Part shown: positions 10,182 through 21,404 of the stretch, one piece after another | Layout of the letters: each line of letters opens with the position of its first letter | Position numbering within the stretch: position 1 is the stretch's first letter | Origin: Stemphylium vesicarium | Lineage: Eukaryota > Ascomycota > Dothideomycetes > Pleosporales > Pleosporaceae | Length of the DNA stretch: 64,000 nucleotides | NCBI GenBank assembly: GCA_004380135.1 | Contig: QXCR01000112.1 | Location: forward strand, 1 to 64,000 | Direction of reading: 5' to 3' | The notes under the pieces: generated by a model | Database searches by the model: none | What the model saw: the letters and a program-made list of their open reading frames with translations, nothing else | Told to the model about the DNA's origin: nothing | Made by a program: the position numbers and the translations under genes

Positions 10182-12121
10182 ATGGCTCCTCGTCGACCTA
10201 GCACAGCCGATGAGGCCGGTCCGTCACGTATACCTTTCGCAGCAGCGGAAGCACTGCTTTGGGGGCCGGAAATGAAGAAGCAGCATGCGTACCTCCTCAC
10301 AGAAATGCGTGCGCTCCAGAAGCAGCATGATGGGTACGATGTGCGTATACAAGCCACTGAAGCAGTCATGGCGGCTTCTGAAGCTGCTACAGCGCGAATC
10401 CGGCACTTGGAACAGCAAATCGCCGCTATTGAGGCAGAAGACGATGACAAAGCCTTCGAGAAATGGGCGTCTGGAGAGATGACACGACTAAGCATCTTCG
10501 TGGACACCAACAAAAATGTCAGGCAAAAACAGATCGAGCTCGATAGGGAAGTGTCGCAGATTTCGGAAAATCTAGGAAAGCTTGAGCGTATACCTAAAGA
10601 TCTCAAAACTATTCTCCGTCGTCTGGATAACCTCGAACATGGCCAAAGAGACGATGCGCATCGAATTCGAAGTCTGGAAGGAGAAATCGAACATCTCAGG
10701 TCTCAGCAAACTACAGCTCCCTTACGCTTTGGTAACACACGATTGGAACAAAAACCCAGGCAAGATCATACAAGAGCGTTGAGGCCACCTCAATTAAGAG
10801 ACGCCGACATCTCAGACGCAACAACCGAAACTGATGACGAGGGAATGTTGAGTTCGCATCTACCGCTGTTTGCAGATCTGCAAGTGCCTAAAAGTCCTGA
10901 CACCCGACAAGTGTAAGAACTATGAACTTGAACTGGCTGTTGGAAACGTTACTGACCGTTAATCCCAGAGGCTTGGTGAACATTTTAGCGACATCTCCTA
11001 CGAAAAGCCGTTCAGTCATCTCAGCCAGGAAGAGACTACTACAACGCCCTTCAATTCATAACTCAATGTTGACACCATCCACCGAAGATCAGAACCCACA
11101 TCGAACACTTGTCAATGAAGCAATACCAAACTCGCGCCGCGTTTCTCCCCCCGCAACGCAACTTGTGAACAGAGAGTGCCGACACATAGTACCTGCTCCA
11201 GGACCAGAGCGCGAGGCCCGCCCACAGCACACAAACAAAGCTCCGTCAAACAAGACACCTGCAACGCAGCTTGTAGACAGACCCGCACCCAAGAAGCGAA
11301 AGCAACCCGACCCCGAACCTCAAACACAACGCCAAACGAGATCTCAAGCTAAGAGAATTCAAGCCAACGACGTCAAACCGCAGGTGAAGCCAGTCTCAGA
11401 TGCAGCCCAAGGTATTGAAGCAGCACCGATAATAGAGCCAATTTCATCACCGCGTAAGAAGCTGAAGATTACACCACTGGAGCCACCAGCTCGGAAGAAA
11501 GCTGGATCTAATACAACGAGCCAGACTGCTAGCAAAAACATCAAGAGAGTACAGAAACAACCGGCTAAACCTAAGATGGCTGCTTCGACGCAATTAGAGA
11601 CCACAACTACCAGATCGAAGAGGATGCAAGCCACTACTCCACGCAACAAAGATGCAGTACCTTTTCCATCTCGTCCATGCATTACAAACCCGAAGGCACA
11701 GCGGCGGCTTATCGTAAAGCTACCGCTCCCCAAGAGACCAGCACATCTCGGGCCTAGAAATATCAACAACTCACAGGTTAATGCAGCGGACAGGGTGAAG
11801 ATGTCACCCCGAAAAGCAGCAGCGGGATCGAAATCGCCATTCAAGATTCTCTCGAAACCTGTGAGCGCTCGGAACAAGCACCATCAGAATGAGCAAGGTA
11901 ATGGCACTAGCAGGCACATCGGGAAGCTCAATGCCATTGAAGATGATCCCGGTTCTTCGTCTCGGACAGTGAGCCCAGAGAAAGCTAGACCTCTTGCAAG
12001 AGTACGTTCTCCAACAGCCAGCAATGTCTCCACAGCAGGCCGTAGGCGAAGAAGGGCTATATCGGACATAAAAGATTTCGACACTTTCAAGAGATTACAG
12101 GAAGCTGGCGCGCTTGAGTAA
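10182..12121 (+). CDS. Unrecognised coiled-coil, basic, probably nuclear protein
   Basis: Two exons, 10182-10912 and 10969-12121, give 627 aa. The 56-nt intron has a GTAAGA donor, a CTGAC branch site and a CAG acceptor. Residues about 30-190 are charged and heptad-like (for example RIRHLEQQIAAIEAEDDD), predicting a coiled coil. The C-terminal 380 residues are low-complexity and rich in Lys, Arg, Pro, Ser and Thr. They contain nuclear-localisation-like clusters (KKRKQPDP, GRRRRRAISD) and many SP/TP sites that cyclin-dependent kinases could phosphorylate. A short motif PATQLV(N/D)R occurs twice, about 40 residues apart. The build resembles chromosome- or kinetochore-associated scaffold proteins, but I recognise no family and assign no function. 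It is convergent with the FAHD1-like gene, with only 42 bp between the stop codons. Confidence 0.8.
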
Positions 12122-12163
12122 GTAGCTTTATTGACAGCCCGACGCGAGGTGAGCAACGCGGAA

Positions 12164-13156
12164 CTAGGTCTCGCTGAACTCATACAAACCCTCACGATCC
12201 GCAACTGGCACCTCCATATTGGCCTCTTCGACATCTCTTCCATCAACCTTGAGTCCCGCGCGCATGATATCCCCCGTCTTTACTGGGCCCACACCCTTTG
12301 GCGTTCCGGTAAGAACGATGTCGCCCTCTTCCAGCGTCATGACCCTGCTAATATCACTCAGCTGTCGAGGAATTCGGAACAGCATTAACTCGGTGTTGTC
12401 AGATTGCTTCATCTCGTTGTTGACAGACAACCAAAGATGGGCGTTCTGTGGATTCGGGATACGGCTCTTGGCGATGAAGTTACTGATGGGCATGAAGGTG
12501 TCGAAGCCCTTGGCGATAGACCAAGGAAGACCTTTTCTCTTGGCCTCGTCCTGTACGTTTCGCGCCGTCATGTCGATGGCGAGGACGTAGCCTGTGGGGC
12601 AAAGGTTAATTCATTGACTTTTGTGTATGCTATAGCCTTCATTTTACCTCTAATGGCATCCATAGCCCCCTTGGTATCCTCAGGATGAAGATCCCTCAAA
12701 GTCTTGCCCATGATTAAACCAAGCTCAACCTCATAATGCATGTTCACACCACGCGGCCGCAGCACCGGTCCAGCACCTGGAAGCAAGATGGACGATGATG
12801 GCTTGAGGAAGAAGAAGGGCTGCTTGGGTGTGGCACTCGAAAGCTCCTTGATGTGGTCTGCATAGTTCCTGCCTATGCACATCACCTTTGAGGTTGCTGT
12901 TAGTCATGCCCAGTTTAACCAGCCACAGCTTTCTCGCTACATCATCCAAAGCACCATTGCAACCTTGTTCCATCGGCAAAAGATAGGATAGTCTCCATGG
13001 CGAGATCCAGAAGCCTCTTCTCTCAATCTCTCACATTGCGCTTTACCCAAGCTCTTTCATCTCCATGTTTCGCGCATCACCCTTACCCGATCACAGATAC
13101 GAGAAAAAAGCACACACCTTGCGGCAATTCGCCCTGATAGACTGTATGCTAGCCAT
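12164..13156 (-). CDS. Fumarylacetoacetate hydrolase-family protein, FAHD1-like (acylpyruvase / oxaloacetate decarboxylase type)
   Basis: Three exons, 13156-13118, 12885-12648 and 12591-12164, give 234 aa. The first exon is only 39 nt and encodes MASIQSIRANCRK; it joins in phase 0 across a 232-nt intron whose 3' end has a GACTAAC branch site. This start restores the expected lead into CIGRNYADH, and the equivalent yeast protein (Fmp41) begins similarly. FAH-fold signatures are visible: CIGRNYADH, TPKQPFFFLKPSSS, the metal-binding E-x-E at E65/E67, D99 in GYVLAIDMTAR, and the late GDIVLTGTPKGVGPV. Related enzymes split acylpyruvates or decarboxylate oxaloacetate, often in mitochondria. The Arg-containing N-terminus fits mitochondrial import, but the substrate here is inferred. 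Confidence 0.93.
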
Positions 13157-13538
13157 AACGACTAACAGTAATTTTCCGCGTAGAGAAAATAGTAAATTTC
13201 CAACAAGATAAAGTGAGTTGCAAAAGGAGCCGATCAGGTAGATGAGATGTTCTTGCGACTTCGGCAAAAGCACTCACCCGGCAATTGACGGGATCAGAGC
13301 TAGACCCTTGTTGCCTGGTTCCAGAGGTGCAGAACGCGCTACGGGCTGCGAACCGAATGTGGGGGTGCATAGCGGGTGGTTTGTACGTCAGAGCTTCCTG
13401 GCTTCCCACATGCGCATGTCCCTTACCATACTTTTGAACCAATACTCGCGACTCTACCGTATACCCACCATCATCGCGTCGAGAACACAGGCCATAAATC
13501 GGCGAAACAGGCCACCCAAAGCGGTTTGCGACACAAAA

Positions 13539-13940
13539 ATGGCGGCACAAGAACAATCGACACCACCAAAGGAGAACACGATGCAACTCGCCGAAATACT
13601 CTCTGACCTTGTCTCTTTATGCGTTTGTGTATGTGTTTCTCTCCTCTACTTGTTTCCCCTCCGCGCAGAACCCAACTAACCATCTTTCCCACAGGATCCC
13701 GCCGCTGCCCTCGCCCTCGTATCCGCCCGCTCCCACGATAACAGCGCACCCACCACTGCCGCCACAAGCACTACAACCACGACTACGACTGCGTCGCAAG
13801 AAGAGGCAGATGCTGACTTGAAGCGCGCAAAAGATCTGGTCAAGTTGCACTATCAAGTCAAGGAGGCGCATAAGAGGGGGCAGTTGGGTAGGGGACTTGA
13901 CGAGGCGAGGGGGATGGTGGCTAGGGCTGTTGGGAGTTGA
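13539..13940 (+). CDS. Small conserved-looking protein of unknown function
   Basis: Two exons, 13539-13628 and 13695-13940, give 111 aa. The 66-nt intron has a GTATGT donor, an ACTAAC branch site and a CAG acceptor. The N-terminal half includes MQLAEILSDL and DPAAALALVSAR, followed by a run of threonines. The C-terminal third is charged and helical (ADLKRAKDLVKLHYQV, then EAHKRGQLGRGLDEAR). An alternative, weaker donor at 13611 would shorten the protein by six residues and also keep the frame. I do not recognise the family. It is divergent from the FAHD1-like gene, whose start is 383 bp away, so they may share a promoter. Confidence 0.6.
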
Positions 13941-14564
13941 AGTCTGAATTACTTGGTGAGAATAGGATTATAGTGCAAGGGTGCTATTATTTACGGAATG
14001 GAGGGAGCTGGAGAGCTGGCCATGGATGCGGGCACATGACCAGGCAGTGGATATCATTGCGATGATGATTGATAAAGACTTGCTGAGTGTTGAGATGGTT
14101 TGGGTTCTGGGGTGCGGCATAGTATCTTTAGCATGCTCTCGACATACTTGTCACGTCCAGGCTTCGGCGCCGTGCCGATCCTGGCTGGACAGATCAGATG
14201 GTTTCAGTTGCTAGCTGGCTAGCCAGACAGCCACCTCTGTCTACCCGACGGTGCGGCGTCGGTCGTGTGAACCGGCAACACTATTCTCATGTGTTGTTCC
14301 ATGTCGACACATGACGCGAAGCCAACGGTTGGAAGAGCCAATCTCAATTACGACCCACATCAATTAGTCTAAAAGACGACTAAGACGACAAGCCAATAAA
14401 CGAAGCAAGCTGAGAAGAAACAAATAGGATTCATAGGAATATCATTTCCATAAATGAGACCTACACCACAACACCCTCGCTATGCAACATCAGGAAGAAG
14501 GTAGTTTTCCTAGGTAGACTTGAAGTTCGCTGCCCCATTCCAGATACCAATCCTCCAACTCGTT
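13941..14564. other. Convergent 3' region, no gene seen
   Basis: About 620 bp between two converging genes. It probably contains both 3' UTRs. I see no RNA gene or repeat. Confidence 0.5.
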
Positions 14565-16180
14565 TCATGAGCCCGCAGAGGCAAGCATGGCATCTGCAAT
14601 AGCCTTGACATCTTCGCCGGCTTTCTTCTTTTGGCGGAGAAGCACGAGGATGGGGACCGATTCGTGTGGTGCACGCATCGCAGCGAGCCACTTGATTCTG
14701 TCGCGTTTCCGAGCCCTACTAGGAGGTGTTAGTACATACGTATAGTCGAGTTGATTAATTGTACTTACGTAGCGGTCGTCGCGATTGACGGAGCAGGTTC
14801 TGATGCTGCGGTATATGCAGGAGCTGCATCTCCCTCGGCTGCTGGGTCGGCTGGCACTTCACGATCTGCTGCAGCAGGTGCGGGTTCAGCTACAGGCTCG
14901 GCTGGCGCCTCGGGCTCTGTTGCTGTAGGGACTGGTTCAACAGCGGGCTCAACAATGGGTTCAATAGCGGGCTCAGCAATAGGCTCAGCCGCCGTTTCGG
15001 TTGGTGGCTCAGCTTCTTTTGCAGCGCATGAGGGTTCGGATCCAGGGACTGGCGCTACAACAGGTTCTTCCGTGAGAGGAATTGGCTCGGCTTCTTCTTT
15101 TGCAGCAGCGGGCTCGACCACTGGCTCGATTGAAGGAGGTGCTATAGGTTCTGTAGCCACTGGCTCTGCGGCAGGTACCTGTAGAACCGACTCTACCACT
15201 GGCTCAGGCTCTCGCACCGGATTGGCTGGGGGCGCTACATCAGGCTCTGCTGGCATTGGCTCTGTAGCAGGTTCTGGTTCCATCGGTAGAGGTGCTTCCG
15301 GCTCTGCTGGGGTATTTTCTGGAACCGGCTCAGGTATTGGCTCGGGTATTGGCTCTGGTGCAGGTTGAGGCGGAGGCTCAACGGGAGGTTCTTTTATTGG
15401 TTCGACAGGAGGTTCGGCTGCAGGCTCAGGCTCTTCTGGTGCAGGATCTTCAACGGGAGGCTCTGCTGGTGGTTCTTCCGGTGCAGCCTCAGGTGCGGGC
15501 TCGACCGCAGGCTCAGGTTCAACGGGAGGCTCTTCTACTGGCTCGGCTGCTGGATCAGGCTTAGCAGGTGGCGGAGCCTCTTCAGGCTTCGGCTCTACGA
15601 CAGGATCAGGTTCAGTGACAGGCTCTTCCACTGGCTCAGCAGCAGATTCAGTCTCAACAGGAAGTTCTTCTCCTGGCTCAGCCGTTGGCTCAGGTTTAGC
15701 GGGAGGCGGGGTCCCTCCAGGTGTCGGCTCTGCCGCAGGCTCAGATCCGGTGAGAGGCTCCTTCGCTGGGTCCTCAGGCACTTCCTCAGGCGCCGCTCCA
15801 GCAGCAGGTTCAGGTCCAGCAGGAGGAGTGTTATTTTCAGGTGTTGCCTCTGCAGCTGGCTCAGGCTCTGTAGGGGGCTCCTCCGCTGGCCCAGTCACTG
15901 GCTCCTCTGGTACCTTATCAGGTACCGGTTCAGCAGCTGGCTCGGGTTCAGCAAGAGGGGGAGCTTTTTCAGGTGCTGGTTCTGGGGAGGGATCTGCTGC
16001 GACAGGTGGCTTTTCAGCAGATTCTGCAGCCGGTTCCTCTGGGGTTGGTTCAGCGGCTGGCTCAGATGCAGGAGGAGCCTCTTCTGGTGTAGGATCAGCG
16101 GGCGGCTCGGGGGGAGGCACTGGTGCAGTTGCGAGTCGCTTGTGTGGAGGCACTTTGGGAACCGCTGCAGCGTCCGCCAT
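14565..16180 (-). CDS. Pro/Glu/Ala-rich repetitive acidic protein with a basic C-terminal cap
   Basis: Two exons, 16180-14769 and 14718-14565, give 521 aa. The 49-nt intron has a GTAAGT donor, a TACTAAC branch site and a TAG acceptor. The first 20 residues are mixed (VPKVPPHKRLATA). Residues about 20-470 are almost entirely Pro, Glu, Ala and Val in an irregular repeat around EPAAEP/EPVEEP, which should be disordered and strongly acidic. The last 50 residues change abruptly to a basic helical segment (RARKRDRIKWLAAM, VLLRQKKKAGEDVKAIADAM). The frame stays open upstream to 16243, but only from TTG, so the signal-peptide-like extension there is not used. Function is unknown; a scaffold or spacer role is only a guess. 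The opposite strand is also largely stop-free here, as an effect of composition. Confidence 0.82.
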
Positions 16181-16768
16181 AATAAGTGGAAACTGGAATA
16201 GCGATAGGCAAAAGATCTTGAAGAGGAGGGATGGGGAAAGCAATCAGATCGGGAAGAGTGGGTGATGAGATATGATACAGTGGCCGAGGTAAGTGGTGAG
16301 ATGAAGTAGTATCCTGGACGATGAGATTGTATCGATCGCAAAAATGTAGAAGTCACGACCCCTACAGTTAAGCGCAAGATGGCAGGAAGTGACAGGTAGA
16401 AACAGCAAGCACGAGATGAATATGCTTGCTGTAGTGAGGGTGTGACGTAAGAGACGCATATGCGACTTTGACGGAAACATGGTCAACTCCCTTCGTGACA
16501 GGCTCCATGGTATTCGGATCCACTATCACAAGTAATGGTCTGCAGTACGCCATCCCTACACAGTCGATGGGAAGCGTGGTGTTTCGGTCCGTAGTTGACA
16601 GGAGCTTAGCGTGCCGTACCTGCATGAACGACTGACGTAACCCCGGAGGTTTCTGCCAAGCCCGCGCGGATGGGCCCGTGTGAGCTTTAGCTTTGACCAT
16701 CGCGAACATCCTCTGCCATACGCTCCACGGGCCCTTGGTGCTGTTCCATTCTATCGCCATCCTCGAAA
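16181..16768. promoter_or_regulatory. Divergent promoter region, Pro/Glu/Ala gene and PWI-domain gene
   Basis: 588 bp separates two divergent start codons. No repeat, TATA-like box or coding frame stands out. Confidence 0.45.
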
Positions 16769-18179
16769 ATGGCGCTGAGTATCGATCAGAAGCGGCTCAA
16801 GGCCACCAAATTCCCCCCAGAGTTCGACAAAAAAGTGGACATTGAAAAGGTCAACATCGACCTCATGAAGAAGTGGATCGCCAACAGGATCACGACCATC
16901 CTCGGCGACGAAGACGACATTGTAGTCGAAACATGCTACAATCTGGTTGAACAGAGCCAATTCGTTAGTGGTCACTTGTATCGCGGTCTTCCCATCCTGT
17001 GCTAACTTTCGTGCAGCCCAAGATTAAGGAAATCCAAATACAGCTCACAGGCTTTCTGGGCAAAGACACGGCAGCTTTCTGCAAGGAGCTATGGGACTTG
17101 ATGCTCAGCGCTCAAGACAGTCCCATGGGCGTGCCGCGGGAGTTGCTGGAAGCGAAGAAAGCTGAGCTGCAACAGGAGCAGGTAAGGCGTATGATCGACT
17201 CACACCGCGGGCTCTGCTGACATCGTCCATAGCTTTCCAAAGCCGCTGCTGATGCACGGCGCGCTGAGGAACAGGCGCAAAACGCCATGATCGACGCCTT
17301 TCGACAAAGCGAACGGTCAGACCGCCCCGAGCGCGGACGTGGAGGTGGAGGCGGACGGTATCGTGGTAGTGATCGCAGAGGAAGAGGCAGAGATTTTGAC
17401 AGAGGGCCGCCTCGACGCGATTCGAGGTCACCGCCGTATGCGAAATACCTCAAGGGAACGAAAGTGTATCACTGACATTTCACAGAAGACGAAGACCATC
17501 TCCTCCGAACCGCGAGCGCGAGCGCGATGTATATATCCCTGGAGGCGGCCGAGGTCGCGGGCGTGGAGGACGTCGCGATCGGTCTCGCGACCGTCGTCGC
17601 TCTCCTTCGGGCAGTCGCTCTGGAACTCCACCACCTCGTCGTGCACGTCGCTCACCATCGTCAGAACCATCGCGAAGTCCACCCAGGCGCCGATCGCGTC
17701 GCTCACCATCATCTGATCGTTCCAGATCTCCGCCTCGTCGCGCACGACGGAGGTCTCCCTCACGGAGCAACTCTCCGCCTGCAAGACGGACAGGAAGACG
17801 TCGGGACAGGGCATGGTCCCCGAGCCAAGGCGCCAGAAGGCCACCCAGGCATACTTCACGATCCAACTCTCCTCGTGGCAAATCGAGCTCACCAGCGCCC
17901 AGGCTGCGAACAAAGTCTCTTTCACGATCCCCACCCCGCCGTCGACGTCGGTCACCCACGATTTCACCGTCCTTGAGCCCTGTGCGTGAACGGCGACGCA
18001 GATATTCTACCTCGTCTGGTGCTGATTCAAACGGCTCTCGCGCTGATATCAAGAAACGCAAACGTTCGCCTAGTTCTAGCAGGTCGCGATATCACAGCCA
18101 AGCTGGCAAGGGTAGACGCCGAGTTACTCGCTCACCGTCGAATTCGCCAGCTCGGGAGAAAGGCAGTCCGATGGAGTAG
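16769..18179 (+). CDS. PWI-domain SR-related splicing coactivator, SRm160/SRRM1-like
   Basis: Four exons, 16769-16963, 17017-17181, 17233-17435 and 17486-18179, give 418 aa; all three introns are 50-53 nt. Residues about 10-115 match a PWI domain: the start MALSIDQKRLKATKFPPEF, then VNIDLMKKWIANRI and IQIQLTGFLGKD...FCKELWDLM. After a helical stretch come an RGG-type segment (ERGRGGGGGRYRG) and a long RS-rich tail with dozens of SR, RS and SP dipeptides. SRm160-type proteins bind nucleic acid through PWI, join exon-junction and splicing complexes in nuclear speckles, and are regulated by phosphorylation of the RS tail. Length is shorter than the animal protein but usual for fungi. Confidence 0.92.
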
Positions 18180-18736
18180 TTCTATCTCAGGACCTTGCCA
18201 ACTGCTGACTGCTATCGACCCCGATATCCCAGTATCCCAAAGCGACACAACTCACCTCTCATCGACGGGCATGAAGATTTCAATTTTTAAGAGGGTAGAT
18301 GAAGCGTAATAACTTGTGAAATGCTCTGAGCTAGTGGCTTCGGTTATTGTGAACTAGACAGCCTTATATAACCAAAATGAGCATTGCGAGCCCATTCAAT
18401 GTCTCCATCCACTTGCCTTGCTTCATGTCTTGGTCGACTCGCAATGCGTGGCGTAGAGGATGAATGTGATTCTCTCTTCTCGCCGGTCTCTTTCGAACTT
18501 TTCTGATTTCGTACTCCTGTTCAGCCCTTCAGTTCGCCATTCCTATGCCCCTCTATTATGACAGCATCATGATATGTGCTGCAAGGGGGCCATGGAAGAC
18601 TTCAAGCCTAGTGACGGTGCTGGGGTTGCGCTTTCCCTTTATCGACGCAACTACGCATGGTCAGGGGGCAACTGTAGCGTGATATGAGAGGATGGCGGGT
18701 GCAGATAATGTGGTTGCGAAATCCCAGACACCCAGT
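18180..18736. other. Convergent 3' region, no gene seen
   Basis: About 560 bp between converging genes, probably both 3' UTRs. No RNA gene or repeat seen. Confidence 0.5.
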
Positions 18737-20057
18737 TCACCCTTTGCGCCGTTTGCACTGAGCGGCCACGACACTAATATCGTCGAGTTTACCTGAAGTA
18801 ACGTCAGAAAAAGAATGAGCATGGTGTACTTCAAGTTCACATACCTCCTTCAATCGACAAACCCTCATCAATCGCCTTCTCCATATACGGACTCTCAGCA
18901 AAAGGATCCTGAGCAATCTCCCTCGCGGCGTTGACAAGTCTCTGCGCCACAAACCGCATACCATCCGCATACGTCTGTTCTTCAGCATCCTTATCTTTGT
19001 CACCGCTCCATTCTTCCATACTGTCACATACATTGTCTACAATCTCGTGTTCCCACAGATTATCCACGACGCCATCTGTCATGGCAATCACCACGTCTTC
19101 TTCCTGTATCTCTACTGTATCCAACACGGCGACCTCATTCGGCGTATCTGGGCTGTTTGTCCCCAGCTGTCGCGGGCAGTCGAACCAATGCCACTGTTCC
19201 TCTGTCCGGTAGACGACTTCTCTGGTACTTGGGCGTATGACGAGGATCTTGGAGTCGCCTATTTGCGTTACGTAGAGAACGGGATGATCTGGTTTATCGT
19301 TGTCGGCGCTGAGAAGCGCGCCACATACGGTCGTTGTGCCGTGCCATTCGTTGGGCTTGGAAGTGGCTTGTTGAGTAAGATCGTATGCGGTTTGGAGGTA
19401 GGTAACGGGGTTGGGGGGTTTGGTGGAATCGTAGGTCGCGGACTCGACTTCAAGGGACCAGAAGTGGGCTATGAGACGGGACCAGAGTCTATGCGCCGTT
19501 CGACTTGGGTCAGCAAAAGTGTTCCTGCTTGGAGGATCTTGAGTGAGGGATACTCACGCCGCGTGCCCTTTCTCTCTCGTAGCCCATGCTCCTACGCCAT
19601 CGTTTGCAGCGATAAAACTCTCGCTGACTAACACTGCGTCGTCGCCGTTCGTTACTCCTCGTATCATCTGCCCGTTGACTGTCGGTCGCCGATCCCGACT
19701 CTTGTTATGCGTACTCAGCGGCTCTGAGAAACTCGTTGATGGCAGTGAGAGGAACGGCGGGGGGAACGGCCGGGAAGGCCTCTTTGCGAACAGCGCATAC
19801 CCGGCCTCGAAGTAGAAGGGCGGTTTGGACTTGGGCGGATCCGCGTTATCGGGAACAGGTGTAGTCGTGCCGGCGCCGGTTTGCGCCTTGGATGCTTTTT
19901 GCGCGTACCATCTCGGCTGATTCTGGAGGGTTACTACCGCCGATAGGATGCGCGCTCGTCGCGGGAGGGATTGTTGCGCTGTTCGTCTCCAGGCTTGTGG
20001 TAGTACTGTGTGCTGGAGGAGGGGTTTACTGCGAACGCGAAAGGCAGGTGCGAGCAT
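18737..20057 (-). CDS. PP2C-type protein phosphatase, Azr1/Ptc7-like, probably mitochondrial
   Basis: Three exons, 20057-19558, 19503-18845 and 18792-18737, give 404 aa. The ATG at 20057 opens a presequence-like N-terminus (MLAPAFRVRSKPLLQ, later WRRTAQQSLPRRAR). PP2C motifs appear in order: GDDAVLV, AANDGVGAW with a metal Asp, GHAA...RLWSRLIAHFW, GTTTVCGAL, VTQIGDSKI, IAMTDGVVDNLWEHEIVD and the C-terminal KLDDISVVAA. The last motif is completed only by the 56-nt final exon, which supports the splice. This is the branch containing fission yeast Azr1, named for 5-azacytidine resistance; the substrate here is unknown. It belongs to the same wider branch as the gene at 8181-9497, but the two sequences are clearly divergent. 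Confidence 0.9.
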
Positions 20058-20856
20058 GCCAGCGGCTCTACCTTGTTCACACGAAGACGAGGATAGTAGC
20101 AGAAGAAGAGTGAATTCAGGACCTTTTTGCCGCACCCCCCGGTAGTGGATTAGAGTTAAAAATACACAAGGAGCCGTTGCGCTCTAGTCTTGCCGTGTGT
20201 GGGGAAACCCGGGATTATGGTTTGCGTGCATGGCAAACCGTGGATCGTCAAAGAGACGGGACACATGAGTCAGCAAGCATTGCATTTGATTTCGTCATGA
20301 CTGGGGTATGGAGAGAAGGAGCAGCCTTTGGATTTTCGTGACGTCCTATAGCGCAAGACTAACTGCAATTTCTGCCCTAGGTATGGCTTTCGGGTCCAGA
20401 TATTCCTGGCCTCGCATCACACACTCTTAGGTAACGCACCAACCGCTCCATTACGATTTACAATGACGCTCTCGTCTCCCGCTATCTATCACCACTGCGG
20501 AAGCAATTAGAAAAATGAAGTGGCAAGGGAAATACCGGCTGAAGAAACGCTATTTGAATATGTCTTTTTCATTTTCAGCGCTTATTGTATCTCGAGTTGT
20601 CAAGAAGAATATTTGGCTCCAAGGTCATGTTTAGACCCATGATCATGCAAGTGCAGAGGTGATGCATGTGCTAGCACAATTTTCAGTTCTTTTGCTTTTT
20701 GATATTTGAAAGCCGTGACCTACTAGGCTCAAGGCATTGCACGCCACTCAAGACATGCATGTCGTGTCAACCATTCCCTTACACCGGCTATTGGTATCCC
20801 AAGTTAACGCCTGCCAATGCATCACATCATGACCCTCCTCATACATCCCAACCGCT
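20058..20856. other. Intergenic region, no gene seen
   Basis: About 800 bp between the start of the Azr1-like gene and the stop of the CBS gene. It should contain the phosphatase promoter and the 3' UTR of the CBS gene. No supported feature. Confidence 0.45.
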
Positions 20857-21404
20857 TTATGCCCTCCTCTTTGCAAAGTTCTCCAGGTCCGCTCTTGTAG
20901 CAACTCCGAGCACAAACTTCCTGCTGGCATCAGTCACCACGGCGAACTCCTGCTTCCCACTACCGTCTACCCCGCCACTGAAGAACTCTTCCAACTCTTC
21001 AAGAGGAGTTTCGGTGGTGATGACCTTGTACCTCCTGCCGCGTCGCTGAAACTTATGCATGGCCTCTTCGACTGGATCGCTGTCCTTTACTTTGCCTTCT
21101 TTGAGGAGTTGCTGGAGATGCGGAATGCTGATGTAGCCGAGCAAGGCGCGATTCGCTTGCGCAATGACAGTGAGGTGTGTGTAGTCGCGCTCAAGGCCAG
21201 ACATGAGAGCCCATGATATCGGGTCGGTGGGTTGGACGGAGAGCGCAGGTGGGGGGTCGAGGTCTTCTACTGTGGCCTGCGAAGCGTCAGTCAAAAGTGA
21301 ACATGACAAAAACCGAACTAACATACACCTCTGTATTTGTTTGCCCATACTGCCTGATAGTCACCGTTTGGCGCGCCATTGGCGGTGGTCGCTTCAGTGG
21401 CCAT
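20857..21404 (-). CDS. Small CBS-domain protein
   Basis: Two exons, 21404-21327 and 21276-20857, give 165 aa. The 50-nt intron has a GTATGT donor and a CAG acceptor in phase 0. After a 30-residue Ala/Thr/Asn-rich start, two CBS-type halves can be seen: PISWALMSGLERDYTHLTVI to LLGYISIPHLQQLL, and YKVITTETPLEELEEFF to FVLGVATRADLENFAK. Paired CBS motifs form a Bateman module that often binds adenosine nucleotides and senses energy state. No enzymatic domain is attached, so it may act as a stand-alone regulatory subunit; that is inference. Confidence 0.88.

Noticed and set aside
16181..16243. A signal-peptide-like extension of the Pro/Glu/Ala protein
   Set aside because: The upstream in-frame codon is TTG, and no ATG exists in the extension; the first ATG is at 16180.
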